Below the pieces are notes generated by a model, which saw only the letters and a list, made by a program, of their open reading frames with translations, searched no databases and was not told the origin of the DNA. Of a DNA stretch of 64,000 bases, positions 57,311 to 64,000 are shown piece after piece. Made by a program: the position numbers and the translations under genes. Source of the stretch: Micromonospora zingiberis (GTDB lineage Bacteria > Actinomycetota > Actinomycetes > Mycobacteriales > Micromonosporaceae); NCBI RefSeq assembly GCF_004331455.1, contig NZ_SJJR01000018.1:58789-122788 (forward strand), given 5' to 3'. How positions within the stretch are numbered: position 1 is the stretch's first letter; each line of letters opens with the position of its first letter.

Positions 57311-57357
57311 GCAGCGTCAACCGGGCGGGGGCGGCCGACCGGGTGGGGGGTTGGGGG

Positions 57358-58725
57358 TTAGCGCATGCGGGTGATTAGGGCGGTGTCGTAGTCGCCGGAG
57401 GTGAACTCGGGGTTTTCCAGCAGTTCGGCGAAGAAGGGGAGGTTGTTCTTGGGGCCGGCCAGGGCGAAGTCGGCCACGGCCGCGCGGGCCCGGGCGATCG
57501 CCTCGGATCGGGTGTCGGCGCTGACGATCAGCTTCGCCATCAGGCTGTCGTAGAACGGGGTCACGGTGTTGCCCTCGACGTACCCGGAGTCGACGCGGAC
57601 CCCCTCGCCGGTGGGCTCCACCCAGGTCTTGATCACTCCCGGGCCGGGCAGGAAGCGCTTCGGGTCCTCGGCGTTGATCCGCAGCTCGATGGCGTGGCCG
57701 CGCGGGTCGAGCGCGTCCGGGTCGAACGTGGGGGCCAGGCCGGCGGCCACCCGCAACTGCTCCTCGACGAGGTCGAGGCCGTAGACCAGCTCGGTCACCG
57801 GGTGCTCCACCTGGAGCCGGGTGTTCATCTCCAGGAAGAAGAATTCCTCAGCGGCGGCATCATCATCCTTGCCGTCCCGCTGGCGCGGGACCAACAGGCA
57901 CTCCACGGTGCCCGCGTTGCGGTAGTTGACCGCCTCACCGGCCCGTACCGCCGCCGCGAGCAGGCGGGCCCGCAGTTCCGGCGACACCGCCGGGGAGGGC
58001 GACTCCTCGACCAGCTTCTGGTTGCGGCGCTGCACCGAGCACTCGCGCTCCCCGAGGGCCACCACCCGGCCGTCGGCCAGGCCGAGGATCTGCACCTCCA
58101 CGTGCCGCACCCGGGGGAAGTACCGCTCGATCAACACCGATCCGTCGCCGAACATCCGCTCGGCGAACGCGCGCACCTTGTCGTACTCGGTCCGCAGCGC
58201 GTCCTCGTCGACCGCCACGCCCATGCCCATGCCACCGCCGCCTGCGGCGGCCTTCACCATCACCGGGTAGCCGATCTCTGCCGCCGCGCCCAGCGCCGCC
58301 GCGAGGTCCGCCGCCGGTTCGGTGGTGCCGGGCGCCACCGGAACCCCGGCGGCGGCCATCAGGTTGCGTGCGTTGATCTTGTCGCCCATCGCGCTGATCG
58401 CGTCCGCCCCCGGCCCGACCCAGATCAGGCCGGCGGCCTCGACGGTACGGGCGAAGTCGGCGTTCTCCGACAGGAAGCCGTAGCCGGGGTGGATGGCCTG
58501 CGCGCCGGTCGACTTCGCGGCGGCGAGGATCGCCTCGGTGTTGCGGTAGCTCTGTGCCGGGTTGGCCGGGCCGACGCAGACCGCCTCGTCGGCCTCGCGC
58601 ACGAACGGCAGATCGACATCGGCTTCCGAGTGCACCGCGATCGCGCGTACGCCGAGCCGCCGCGCGGTACGAATGATCCGGCGGGCGATCTCGCCCCGGT
58701 TGGCGACCAGCAGCGACTCGATCAT
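57358..58725 (-). CDS. Biotin carboxylase subunit, no biotin-carrier domain
   Basis: This 455-residue protein covers the biotin carboxylase region only: LLVANRGEIARRIIRTARRLG, ATP-grasp VMVKAAAGGGGMGMGV, RHVEVQILGLADGRVVALGERECSVQRRNQKLVEESPSP, FFLEMNTRLQVEHPVTELVYGLDLVEEQL. It ends DTALITRMR, near the end of E. coli AccC-like length (about 449). Actinobacterial MccA/AccA alpha chains usually continue for about 200 residues with a BT domain and a BCCP domain (EAMKM); these are absent, and nothing in the following gap encodes them. It must use a BCCP encoded elsewhere, or the gene is truncated. Confidence 0.88.
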   Translation of the reverse strand: MIESLLVANRGEIARRIIRTARRLGVRAIAVHSEADVDLPFVREADEAVCVGPANPAQSYRNTEAILAAAKSTGAQAIHPGYGFLSENADFARTVEAAGLIWVGPGADAISAMGDKINARNLMAAAGVPVAPGTTEPAADLAAALGAAAEIGYPVMVKAAAGGGGMGMGVAVDEDALRTEYDKVRAFAERMFGDGSVLIERYFPRVRHVEVQILGLADGRVVALGERECSVQRRNQKLVEESPSPAVSPELRARLLAAAVRAGEAVNYRNAGTVECLLVPRQRDGKDDDAAAEEFFFLEMNTRLQVEHPVTELVYGLDLVEEQLRVAAGLAPTFDPDALDPRGHAIELRINAEDPKRFLPGPGVIKTWVEPTGEGVRVDSGYVEGNTVTPFYDSLMAKLIVSADTRSEAIARARAAVADFALAGPKNNLPFFAELLENPEFTSGDYDTALITRMR

Positions 58726-58783
58726 GGTTCCTCCGAGCGTCCAGATGGTGGGAAACGCATGCTAGGAAAGCACGTCACCACGG

Positions 58784-58841
58784 AGCAAGGAAGGGCCCCC
58801 TCTTAACGCCTCCGGTATAGCAAGGGCCCCTTGTTAACGCC
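58784..58841. repeat. Intergenic repeat with AAGGGCCCC / TTAACGCC motifs
   Basis: AAGGGCCCCCTCTTAACGCC and CAAGGGCCCCTTGTTAACGCC are two degenerate direct copies about 30 bp apart, each containing a near-palindrome (CAAGGGCCCCTTG). I recall the same motif family in many Micromonospora intergenic regions. Role unknown. Confidence 0.55.
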
Positions 58842-58907
58842 GTTGAGCAGCGAAGCATCGGCGCGGGTCGACGCCCGCGCCACTGGGTGCGGGCGGAGGG
58901 AGAGACC

Positions 58908-59534
58908 TCAGGCTGGTGCGGTGGGGGCGAGAAGCGCGGCGAGGGTGGCCGCCCGCAGCAGCTCGGCGCGGCGCCGACGGTCGACCTCGCCGCCGAGGAA
59001 CGGGGTGGAGTTCATCAGGCCGAACGCGGCGTGGGCCAGCACCCGTGCCTCGCCGTCGGGCAGCCCGGCATGCAGCGCGGTCAGCACCGTCACCCACTCC
59101 TCCACGTAGAGCCGCTGGAGGCGCCGGATGCGCCGCCGGGGCTCCTCGGGCAGCCGGTCCAGCTCGTGCAGGTGCAACGCGATGACGGCGGGATTGGCCA
59201 ACGCGAAGTCGACGTGGAAGTCGATCAACGACTCCAACGCGGCGCGGGGATCGCCCGGGTGGGCGGCGGCGCGCTGTCGACCGCCGTCGAGCAGCCCTTC
59301 GCTGACCGGCACCAGCGCGGCGACCAGCATCGCCTCCTTGCCGGCGAAGTGGTGGTAAAGCGCCGGACCGGTCACGCCGGCCGCCGCGCCGATGTCGTCC
59401 ATCGACACACCGTGGTAGCCGCGAGAGGCGAACAGCCCCACCGCGATCTCCAGGATCTCGTCCTTGCGGGACCGGCGCCGCCCCGTCCCCGTGGCCCCGC
59501 TGTTCGCGCCGCGGGCCCGCTGCTCCACCGTCAC
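58908..59534 (-). CDS. TetR-family regulator, probably of the leucine cluster
   Basis: GTG 59,534 gives 208 residues: an N-terminal TetR helix-turn-helix (RKDEILEIAVGLFASRGYHGVSMDDIGAAAGVTGPALYHHFAGKEAML) and an all-helical ligand domain. It is 182 bp upstream of the biotin carboxylase gene on the same strand, so it is a candidate repressor of acyl-CoA catabolism. A second GTG two codons later is possible. The ligand, perhaps an acyl-CoA, is inferred. Confidence 0.88.
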   Translation of the reverse strand: MTVEQRARGANSGATGTGRRRSRKDEILEIAVGLFASRGYHGVSMDDIGAAAGVTGPALYHHFAGKEAMLVAALVPVSEGLLDGGRQRAAAHPGDPRAALESLIDFHVDFALANPAVIALHLHELDRLPEEPRRRIRRLQRLYVEEWVTVLTALHAGLPDGEARVLAHAAFGLMNSTPFLGGEVDRRRRAELLRAATLAALLAPTAPA

Positions 59535-59686
59535 CGGGCAAGCGTAGACCCCGGGTGGTGACGGGGTGCAGCCTCGGTTACCCGCCAGTCCGATTACCGG
59601 GAAACCCGGCCGAGCAGCGACGGCGGCAGACAAGCCCGCCGGTGGTCCCGGCAGATCACCGACCCTGGCCTGCCCACCTCGGGTGG

Positions 59687-60847
59687 TCACTGCCGAACGG
59701 TGACCCGCTGGTTCAGGCCGGACAGGCGCAGGGCGACCCGGTGGCGTACCGGTGGCAGCGCCGAGACCAGGCGCAGCAGCAGGTTCCGGACCGGCCGGCC
59801 GGCAGGCGGTACGACGGCGAGCCGGGTCAGCCGATCGGCGAACCCGGCCACCTCGTGCGCGAGCGGGCGGCGCCGGTCCGCGTACTCGTCGAGCAGGCGG
59901 TCGGGGCCGCCGGCCAGCACGTCGGCCAGGGTCTCGCCGAGGTCGACCGCGTCGCAGATGCCGAGGTTCATGCCCTGCCCGCCGGCCGGGCTGTGCACGT
60001 GACCGGCATCACCGGCCAGCAGGATCGGCCCGGCCCGGAACGTCTCGGCGACCCGGCGGTGCAGCCGGAAGCGGGACGACCAGAACACCTCGCGTACCCG
60101 GTCCGGCCGCTGGGCGGGACCTCGTTCGTCGAGCAACCGTTGCAGGTATGCCGCGTCGGGCTCGGCCGGCGGGTCGGTCGCCGTGGCGACCAGCCGGACC
60201 CGCTCGTCGGGTAGTGGTGCCCAGACCAGCGGCCCACCACGGGCGAGGAAGACGGACGCACCGTCGCGGGGCAGCGTGCTGTCGACGAGCACGTCGGCCA
60301 GGACGAACGACTCTTCGGTGTCGGCCGGCCCGGTGAAGGGAATCCCGGCCAGGGTCCGTACGGTGCTGTGGATTCCGTCGGCCGCGATCACCCATCGGGC
60401 CCGCACGGTCGCGCCGTCGAACCGCGCCACCGCGCCGGCAGCGTCGTGGTGCAGGCCGGTCAGCCGGTACGGTCGCAGCACCCGCCCGCCCGCCTCGGCC
60501 AGCCGTTCGGTGAGCACCTGCTCGGTGACCGACTGGGAGACCATCAGCGCGTACCGGTGGCGGGTCGGCAGTCGGTGGAACGGCACCGTGACCAGCACCC
60601 GGTCCCGGTCGCGGACGCTGAACCGGGGCGCCCGCAGCCCGCGCGCCACCAGCGGCGCGCCCGCGCCGATGCGGTCCAGCAACTCCAGGGTGTACGCGTG
60701 CACGACCGCCGCCCGCGAGGTCACCTGCGGCTGTTCCCGCTCGTCCACCAGGGTCACCTCGACCCCTCGGCGGGCCAGGGTGAGCGCTGCGGTCAGCCCG
60801 GTTGGGCCGGCACCGACGATCAGGACGTCCGTTCGTTCGGGCAGCAT
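59687..60847 (-). CDS. FAD-dependent aromatic monooxygenase (PheA/TetX-like)
   Basis: ATG 60,847 follows GGGAGG. The 386-residue flavoprotein has the Rossmann motif DVLIVGAGPTGLTAALTLARRGVEVTLVDE, the DG motif (VIAADGIHSTVRTLAGI), and the GD motif ILLAGDAGHVHSPAGGQGMNLGICDAVDLG. It hydroxylates an aromatic or polyketide substrate with NAD(P)H and O2; the actual substrate is not evident. Three palindromes shared with the divergent TetR gene indicate substrate-inducible control. The C-terminal part has no thioredoxin-like extension. Confidence 0.88.
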   Translation of the reverse strand: MLPERTDVLIVGAGPTGLTAALTLARRGVEVTLVDEREQPQVTSRAAVVHAYTLELLDRIGAGAPLVARGLRAPRFSVRDRDRVLVTVPFHRLPTRHRYALMVSQSVTEQVLTERLAEAGGRVLRPYRLTGLHHDAAGAVARFDGATVRARWVIAADGIHSTVRTLAGIPFTGPADTEESFVLADVLVDSTLPRDGASVFLARGGPLVWAPLPDERVRLVATATDPPAEPDAAYLQRLLDERGPAQRPDRVREVFWSSRFRLHRRVAETFRAGPILLAGDAGHVHSPAGGQGMNLGICDAVDLGETLADVLAGGPDRLLDEYADRRRPLAHEVAGFADRLTRLAVVPPAGRPVRNLLLRLVSALPPVRHRVALRLSGLNQRVTVRQ

Positions 60848-60868
60848 GACGACCTCCCTGAGAGCCAT

Positions 60869-60940
60869 GCCAACAATCGTTGGCCAACACTTGTTGGCAA
60901 CGCTAGGCGCCCCCGAGCTGGGAAGTCAACAGCCGTTGGC
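60869..60940. promoter_or_regulatory. Three TetR operator palindromes GCCAAC-N4-GTTGGC
   Basis: GCCAACAATCGTTGGC (60,869-60,884) and GCCAACACTTGTTGGC (60,883-60,898) overlap by two bases, and GTCAACAGCCGTTGGC (60,925-60,940) is a near copy. They occupy the gap between the divergent monooxygenase and TetR genes. Confidence 0.85.
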
Positions 60941-60954
60941 ATACGGTCGGTCAC

Positions 60955-61590
60955 ATGACTGATGGCGTACACCCTCAGCGGGGCGGACCGGACGCGGAGC
61001 CGGCAGCCGGGGCGGGGCGGACACGCCGCTCGGACGCGACCCGGGCGGCCATCCTGCGCGCGGCCCAGGCCCGCTTCGCCGCCGACGGCTACGACCGGGC
61101 GACGATCCGCGCCATCGCCGCCGACGCCCGGATCGATCCGTCCATGGTGATGCGCTACTACGGCAGCAAGGAGGGGCTGTTCGCGGCGGCGGCCGAGTTC
61201 GATCTGCGGCTGCCGGACTTCGCCGGGGTGCCGCCCGAGCGCCTCGGCGAAGCGCTGGTCGGCCACTTCCTGACCCGGTGGGAGGGGGACGCGACGCTGC
61301 CCGCCCTGCTGCGCACGGCGTGCACCAACCCGGGCGCGGCGGAGCGGGTACGCGCCATCTTCGCCGGCCAACTCGGCGTGGCGGTGGCCCGGGTGGTGGC
61401 CGACCCCACCCAGGCCCCCCGCCGGGCCGGCCTGATCGCCAGTCAACTGCTCGGGGTGGCGCTCACCCGCTACGTCCTGCGCCTACCACCGATGGTCGAC
61501 ATTCCCCCTGCCGACCTGCTCACCTGGCTCGCCCCCACCATCCAGCGGTATCTCACCGCCGACCCGACCCAGGCCCGGGTCGATCCCTGA
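60955..61590 (+). CDS. TetR-family regulator of the divergent monooxygenase
   Basis: This 211-residue regulator has a TetR helix-turn-helix (TRAAILRAAQARFAADGYDRATIRAIAADARIDPSMVMRYYGSKEGLF) and a C-terminal ligand domain. The start lies 15 bp after the third operator, so autoregulation is likely. It carries the DPSMVMRYYGSKEGLF signature common in actinobacterial efflux and monooxygenase regulators. Confidence 0.92.
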   Translation: MTDGVHPQRGGPDAEPAAGAGRTRRSDATRAAILRAAQARFAADGYDRATIRAIAADARIDPSMVMRYYGSKEGLFAAAAEFDLRLPDFAGVPPERLGEALVGHFLTRWEGDATLPALLRTACTNPGAAERVRAIFAGQLGVAVARVVADPTQAPRRAGLIASQLLGVALTRYVLRLPPMVDIPPADLLTWLAPTIQRYLTADPTQARVDP

Positions 61591-61606
61591 CCCACCCGCC
61601 AACGGA

Positions 61607-62497
61607 TCAGGTCGGGTTCGGGCCCTTGACGACCGGCGCGCGGACCAGGTTGCCCCACTCGGTCCAGGAGCCGTCGTAGTTGCGCACCTGCGGGTAGCCG
61701 AGCAGGTGACGCAGCACGAACCAGGTGTGGCTGGAGCGCTCGCCGATGCGGCAGTACGCGATGACGTCGTCGTCCGGGCTGAGCCCGAGTTGGTCGGCGT
61801 AGATGGCACGCAATTCACCGGCTGGTTTGAACGTGCCGTCGTCGTTGGCGGCGGACTTCCACGGCTTGTTCACCGCACCCGGGATGTGTCCGCCACGCAG
61901 CGCACCCTCCTGCGGATAGTCCGGCATGTGCAGCATCTCGCCGGTGTACTCGCCCGGAGAACGCACGTCGACCAACGGCCGACCCGCCGCGACGTGCGCG
62001 GCGACCTCCTCGCGGAACGCCCGCACCGGCGCGTCGTCGCGGCGCGGGACCGGGTACTGCGCTCGCGGCCGGCTCGGCTTGTCGCGGGTCGTCGCCCGCC
62101 CCTCGGCGATCCACTTCTGCCGCCCGCCGTCGAGCAGCCGCACGTCCGGGTGGCCGAAAAGCGTGAAAACCCAGAGGGCGTACGCGGCCCACCAATTGAA
62201 ATTGTCGCCGTAGAAGACGACGGTGTCGTCGCGGCCGATGCCCTTGGCGGCGCAGAGTTCGGCGAACCGCTCGGCGTCCAGATAGTCGCGGGTCACCTGG
62301 TCGTTCAACTCCAGATGCCAGTCGACCTTGACCGCGCCGGGAATGTGGCCGGTGTCGTAGAGCAGCACGTCCTCGTCGGACTCGACGACGACGAGCCCTT
62401 CGTCGCCCAGGTGCTGCGCCAGCCACTCGGTGGTGACCAGGCGCTGCGGGTCGGCGTACGACTGGAGTCGGGGATCGGGATCATTCGGCACAGGCAT
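61607..62497 (-). CDS. sseA: Thiosulfate/3-mercaptopyruvate sulfurtransferase
   Basis: The 296-residue protein has two rhodanese domains: LVVVESDEDVLLYDTGHIPGAVKVDW and DTVVFYGDNFNWWAAYALWVFTLFGHPDVRLLDGG in the first, VDVRSPGEYTGEMLHMPDYPQEGALRGGHIPGAVN and active-site CRIGERSSHTWFVL in the second. The layout follows M. tuberculosis SseA closely. ATG 62,497 gives the MPVPNDPDPRLQ start; a TTG four codons earlier is unlikely. Confidence 0.93.
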   Translation of the reverse strand: MPVPNDPDPRLQSYADPQRLVTTEWLAQHLGDEGLVVVESDEDVLLYDTGHIPGAVKVDWHLELNDQVTRDYLDAERFAELCAAKGIGRDDTVVFYGDNFNWWAAYALWVFTLFGHPDVRLLDGGRQKWIAEGRATTRDKPSRPRAQYPVPRRDDAPVRAFREEVAAHVAAGRPLVDVRSPGEYTGEMLHMPDYPQEGALRGGHIPGAVNKPWKSAANDDGTFKPAGELRAIYADQLGLSPDDDVIAYCRIGERSSHTWFVLRHLLGYPQVRNYDGSWTEWGNLVRAPVVKGPNPT

Positions 62498-62620
62498 GAT
62501 TCCCAAGGTACCCAGTTACGGGTCCGCGGGTGGCGCGTCCCGAGTGAAGGGGTTAGCACCGGCAGCTGATTGCGAATAGTGTCATCTACCACACTGACCA
62601 TTCACCTGAGGGGTTCTGCT

Positions 62621-63835
62621 GTGGCTGTTGGTCGTCGCTGGCTGTCACGAACGGTGGCCGCCACGTTGCTTGCCCTTGCCGGGACTGCTGTCCCCGCTGG
62701 TCCCGCCGCTGCGGTGGACCCGGAACCAAAGTTCACCTTCGATCTGAACAGTACGACGGCTCCACTGGGGATCGAAAAGAAGAGGATCTTTCTGAGATTC
62801 ACCAACCTGACGACCGACGAGACACCGACCGCCTGGCAGTTCAACGTCCGCCCGACCGATCCGGACTCATGGCAAAAGGCCTCAGTCGAGTGGCCGGGGG
62901 CGGGCACCGACATCGGCGAGTGCGACGGTGAGCCCGACCATTTCTACTGCTACCTCGCTGACCAGCAGTATCCGGAGTTGATGCCGGCACCCGGCGGGAC
63001 GGTGGAGATTCCTCTCAACATACGTGTCCGCGAGAAGAACGAGCCGTACGAAGGCACGTTCGTGGTCACCGCGCACGCGTACTGGGACGACGAGAGGTCG
63101 CCCGACATCGAGAAGACGTTCACGCTCAAGATCGTCGACGATTCCGAGGCTGACCTGTCGGTAATCGCCCCGGACGTGAAGCAGTCGGTGCGCGTCGATG
63201 CGGGCGGCCGGCTCGAAGCGACCGGCCCGTTGAACCCCGGAGAGACGGGCGCGGTGCGGTACCAAATCGTCAACCAGGGCCGGAAGCCGGTCAGCGGAGT
63301 CAAGGTCACCCTGGGCCTGCCCAAGGGCGTCACCTTCACCCAGCCGCCCGAGGAATGCGCGACCGACGACGACGGACGGTCTGCGGTCTGCACCTACGAC
63401 ACGCTCGCGCTCGTACCGGTCGGTGCGGACACCGACCCGAAGGACGACATCCACTCCGCCGTCGAGTTGGTCAATCTGGTGACGGTGTCGACCGCCACCA
63501 AGGCACCCGTCACGCTGCAAGGCGGAACCGTGCAGGTCGAGGGCTTGATCGAGGAGATCGACGCCAAGTCCGACCTGGTGCGTACCAAGCTTCCGGTGAA
63601 CGCGGTCGCCGTACCGGCGGCGGATGTGGATGCCAGCGACAACCAGGACGGATTCTCCGTCGTGGTCGCCGCACGCCGGAGCGGCGGAGACGACGGCGGC
63701 AGCGGTGGCGGGGGTAACTTGCCGATCACCGGATCGCAGACCGGGCTGATCACCGGAATCGGTCTGGTCATGCTGGCCGGTGGCGGCATCATGCTGCTCC
63801 TCGCCCGACGCCGAAACCGCCTACCCCACGCGTAG
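62621..63835 (+). CDS. Secreted LPITG-anchored surface protein
   Basis: GTG 62,621 (GAGGGG eight bases before) gives 404 residues with a signal peptide (TVAATLLALAGTAVPAGPAAAV), an extracellular part with immunoglobulin/DUF11-like strands (GETGAVRYQIVNQGRKPVSGVKVTLGLPKGVTF), then a Gly-rich linker and the sorting signal LPITG followed by a hydrophobic helix (GLITGIGLVMLAGGGIMLLLA) and RRRNR. Sortase would cut after Thr and join it to the wall. The class E sortase at 24,046-26,334 is the only sortase in view, and class E often prefers LAxTG, so this pairing is a hypothesis. Function of the protein is unknown. Confidence 0.82.
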   Translation: MAVGRRWLSRTVAATLLALAGTAVPAGPAAAVDPEPKFTFDLNSTTAPLGIEKKRIFLRFTNLTTDETPTAWQFNVRPTDPDSWQKASVEWPGAGTDIGECDGEPDHFYCYLADQQYPELMPAPGGTVEIPLNIRVREKNEPYEGTFVVTAHAYWDDERSPDIEKTFTLKIVDDSEADLSVIAPDVKQSVRVDAGGRLEATGPLNPGETGAVRYQIVNQGRKPVSGVKVTLGLPKGVTFTQPPEECATDDDGRSAVCTYDTLALVPVGADTDPKDDIHSAVELVNLVTVSTATKAPVTLQGGTVQVEGLIEEIDAKSDLVRTKLPVNAVAVPAADVDASDNQDGFSVVVAARRSGGDDGGSGGGGNLPITGSQTGLITGIGLVMLAGGGIMLLLARRRNRLPHA

Positions 63836-63844
63836 CGCTGGGCC

Positions 63845-63884
63845 GCCCGCCGCGCGCTGCTGCGCGCGGCGGGCCTCGTGTTTT
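63845..63884 (+). terminator. Intrinsic terminator after the LPITG gene
   Basis: A 13-bp perfect stem (GCCCGCCGCGCGC, loop TGCT, GCGCGCGGCGGGC) is followed a few bases later by TTTT. Confidence 0.88.
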
Positions 63885-63954
63885 GACCGTTCTGTGGGCA
63901 GGGTGGTCTGGCGGTGTGGTGTGGGTGTGTTCGTGGTGGTGTGGGGGTGGGGTG

Positions 63955-64000
63955 TTATTTGCCCTTGTGGATGGCGTTCTTGCGGATGACGGGGTAGCGG
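63955..64000 (-). CDS. C-terminal end of an unidentified gene entering from the right
   Basis: On the minus strand the last codons read RYPVIRKNAIHKGK and a TAA stop at 63,957-63,955. The rest lies outside the window, so the product cannot be named. The 63,885-63,954 gap is T/G-rich with no clear signal. Confidence 0.5.
   Translation of the reverse strand, partial: RYPVIRKNAIHKGK

Overview
The window reads as a high-GC actinomycete chromosome, most likely Micromonosporaceae (Micromonospora or a close relative). The support is the very high GC, many GTG starts, ATGA/GTGA overlaps, intergenic repeats of a style I associate with that family, and a conserved block whose order matches the oriC-proximal region of mycobacteria and other actinobacteria (crgA, DUF881, pabA/trpG, pknB-pknA-pbpA-rodA-pstP-fhaB-fhaA, tRNA-Leu). 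Here that block also carries a class E sortase gene.

Bases 1-2,891 are accessory DNA. A truncated gene whose tail resembles bacterial HORMA proteins is followed by a CD-NTase nucleotidyltransferase and an S-4TM membrane effector, which together make a CBASS-type antiphage locus. A decayed glycoside hydrolase family 3 fragment and a strong hairpin follow.

Bases 2,892-14,961 are an integrated actinomycete integrative and conjugative element (AICE) of about 12.1 kb. It is bounded by a 44-bp direct repeat of the 3' part of tRNA-Gly(CCC), one mismatch between copies; the intact tRNA is at 14,918-14,991. Its backbone reads rightward: two small genes (one DUF2637), an FtsK/TraB-type DNA translocase, a cluster of CGCGACCGG motifs (candidate clt), three small zinc-ribbon or unknown proteins, a bifunctional primase-polymerase, a RecA/RepA-like ATPase, excisionase and tyrosine integrase. 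Leftward runs a visibly AT-richer cargo operon of three overlapping genes: a GntR-type DNA-binding domain fused to a P-loop kinase, a guanylate-kinase-like protein, and a membrane-anchored pentapeptide-repeat-like protein. I know no described system with this composition, and it is my leading candidate for something new. Repeats inside both ends and 9-bp GGGGACA-type repeats in two places look like integrase arm sites and replication iterons.

Bases 15,000-22,400 hold an M43 secreted metalloprotease, a PPOx-family flavoprotein, dcd (with a LexA-like box in the shared upstream region), two NlpC/P60 cell-wall hydrolases (one under a c-di-AMP riboswitch, the other with a different structured leader), and a membrane heterodisulfide-reductase-like Fe-S protein. 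Bases 22,673-37,352 are the cell division and peptidoglycan signalling block. Bases 37,460-39,345 encode an NAD-dependent epimerase and a WecG/TagA glycosyltransferase. A subtilase with a P domain follows, then small regulators (XRE/DUF397), PASTA membrane proteins, a glutamate-cysteine ligase-family enzyme, YceI with a divergent MarR regulator, and an HTH-STAND regulator.

Bases 53,184-59,534 form a leucine/isovalerate catabolism cluster: acyl-CoA dehydrogenase, carboxyltransferase, HMG-CoA lyase, biotin carboxylase and a TetR regulator. The biotin carboxylase lacks a biotin-carrier domain, and no hydratase is present. The right end has an FAD monooxygenase and divergent TetR regulator sharing three operator palindromes, the sulfurtransferase SseA, and an LPITG-bearing surface protein that could be a substrate of the class E sortase.
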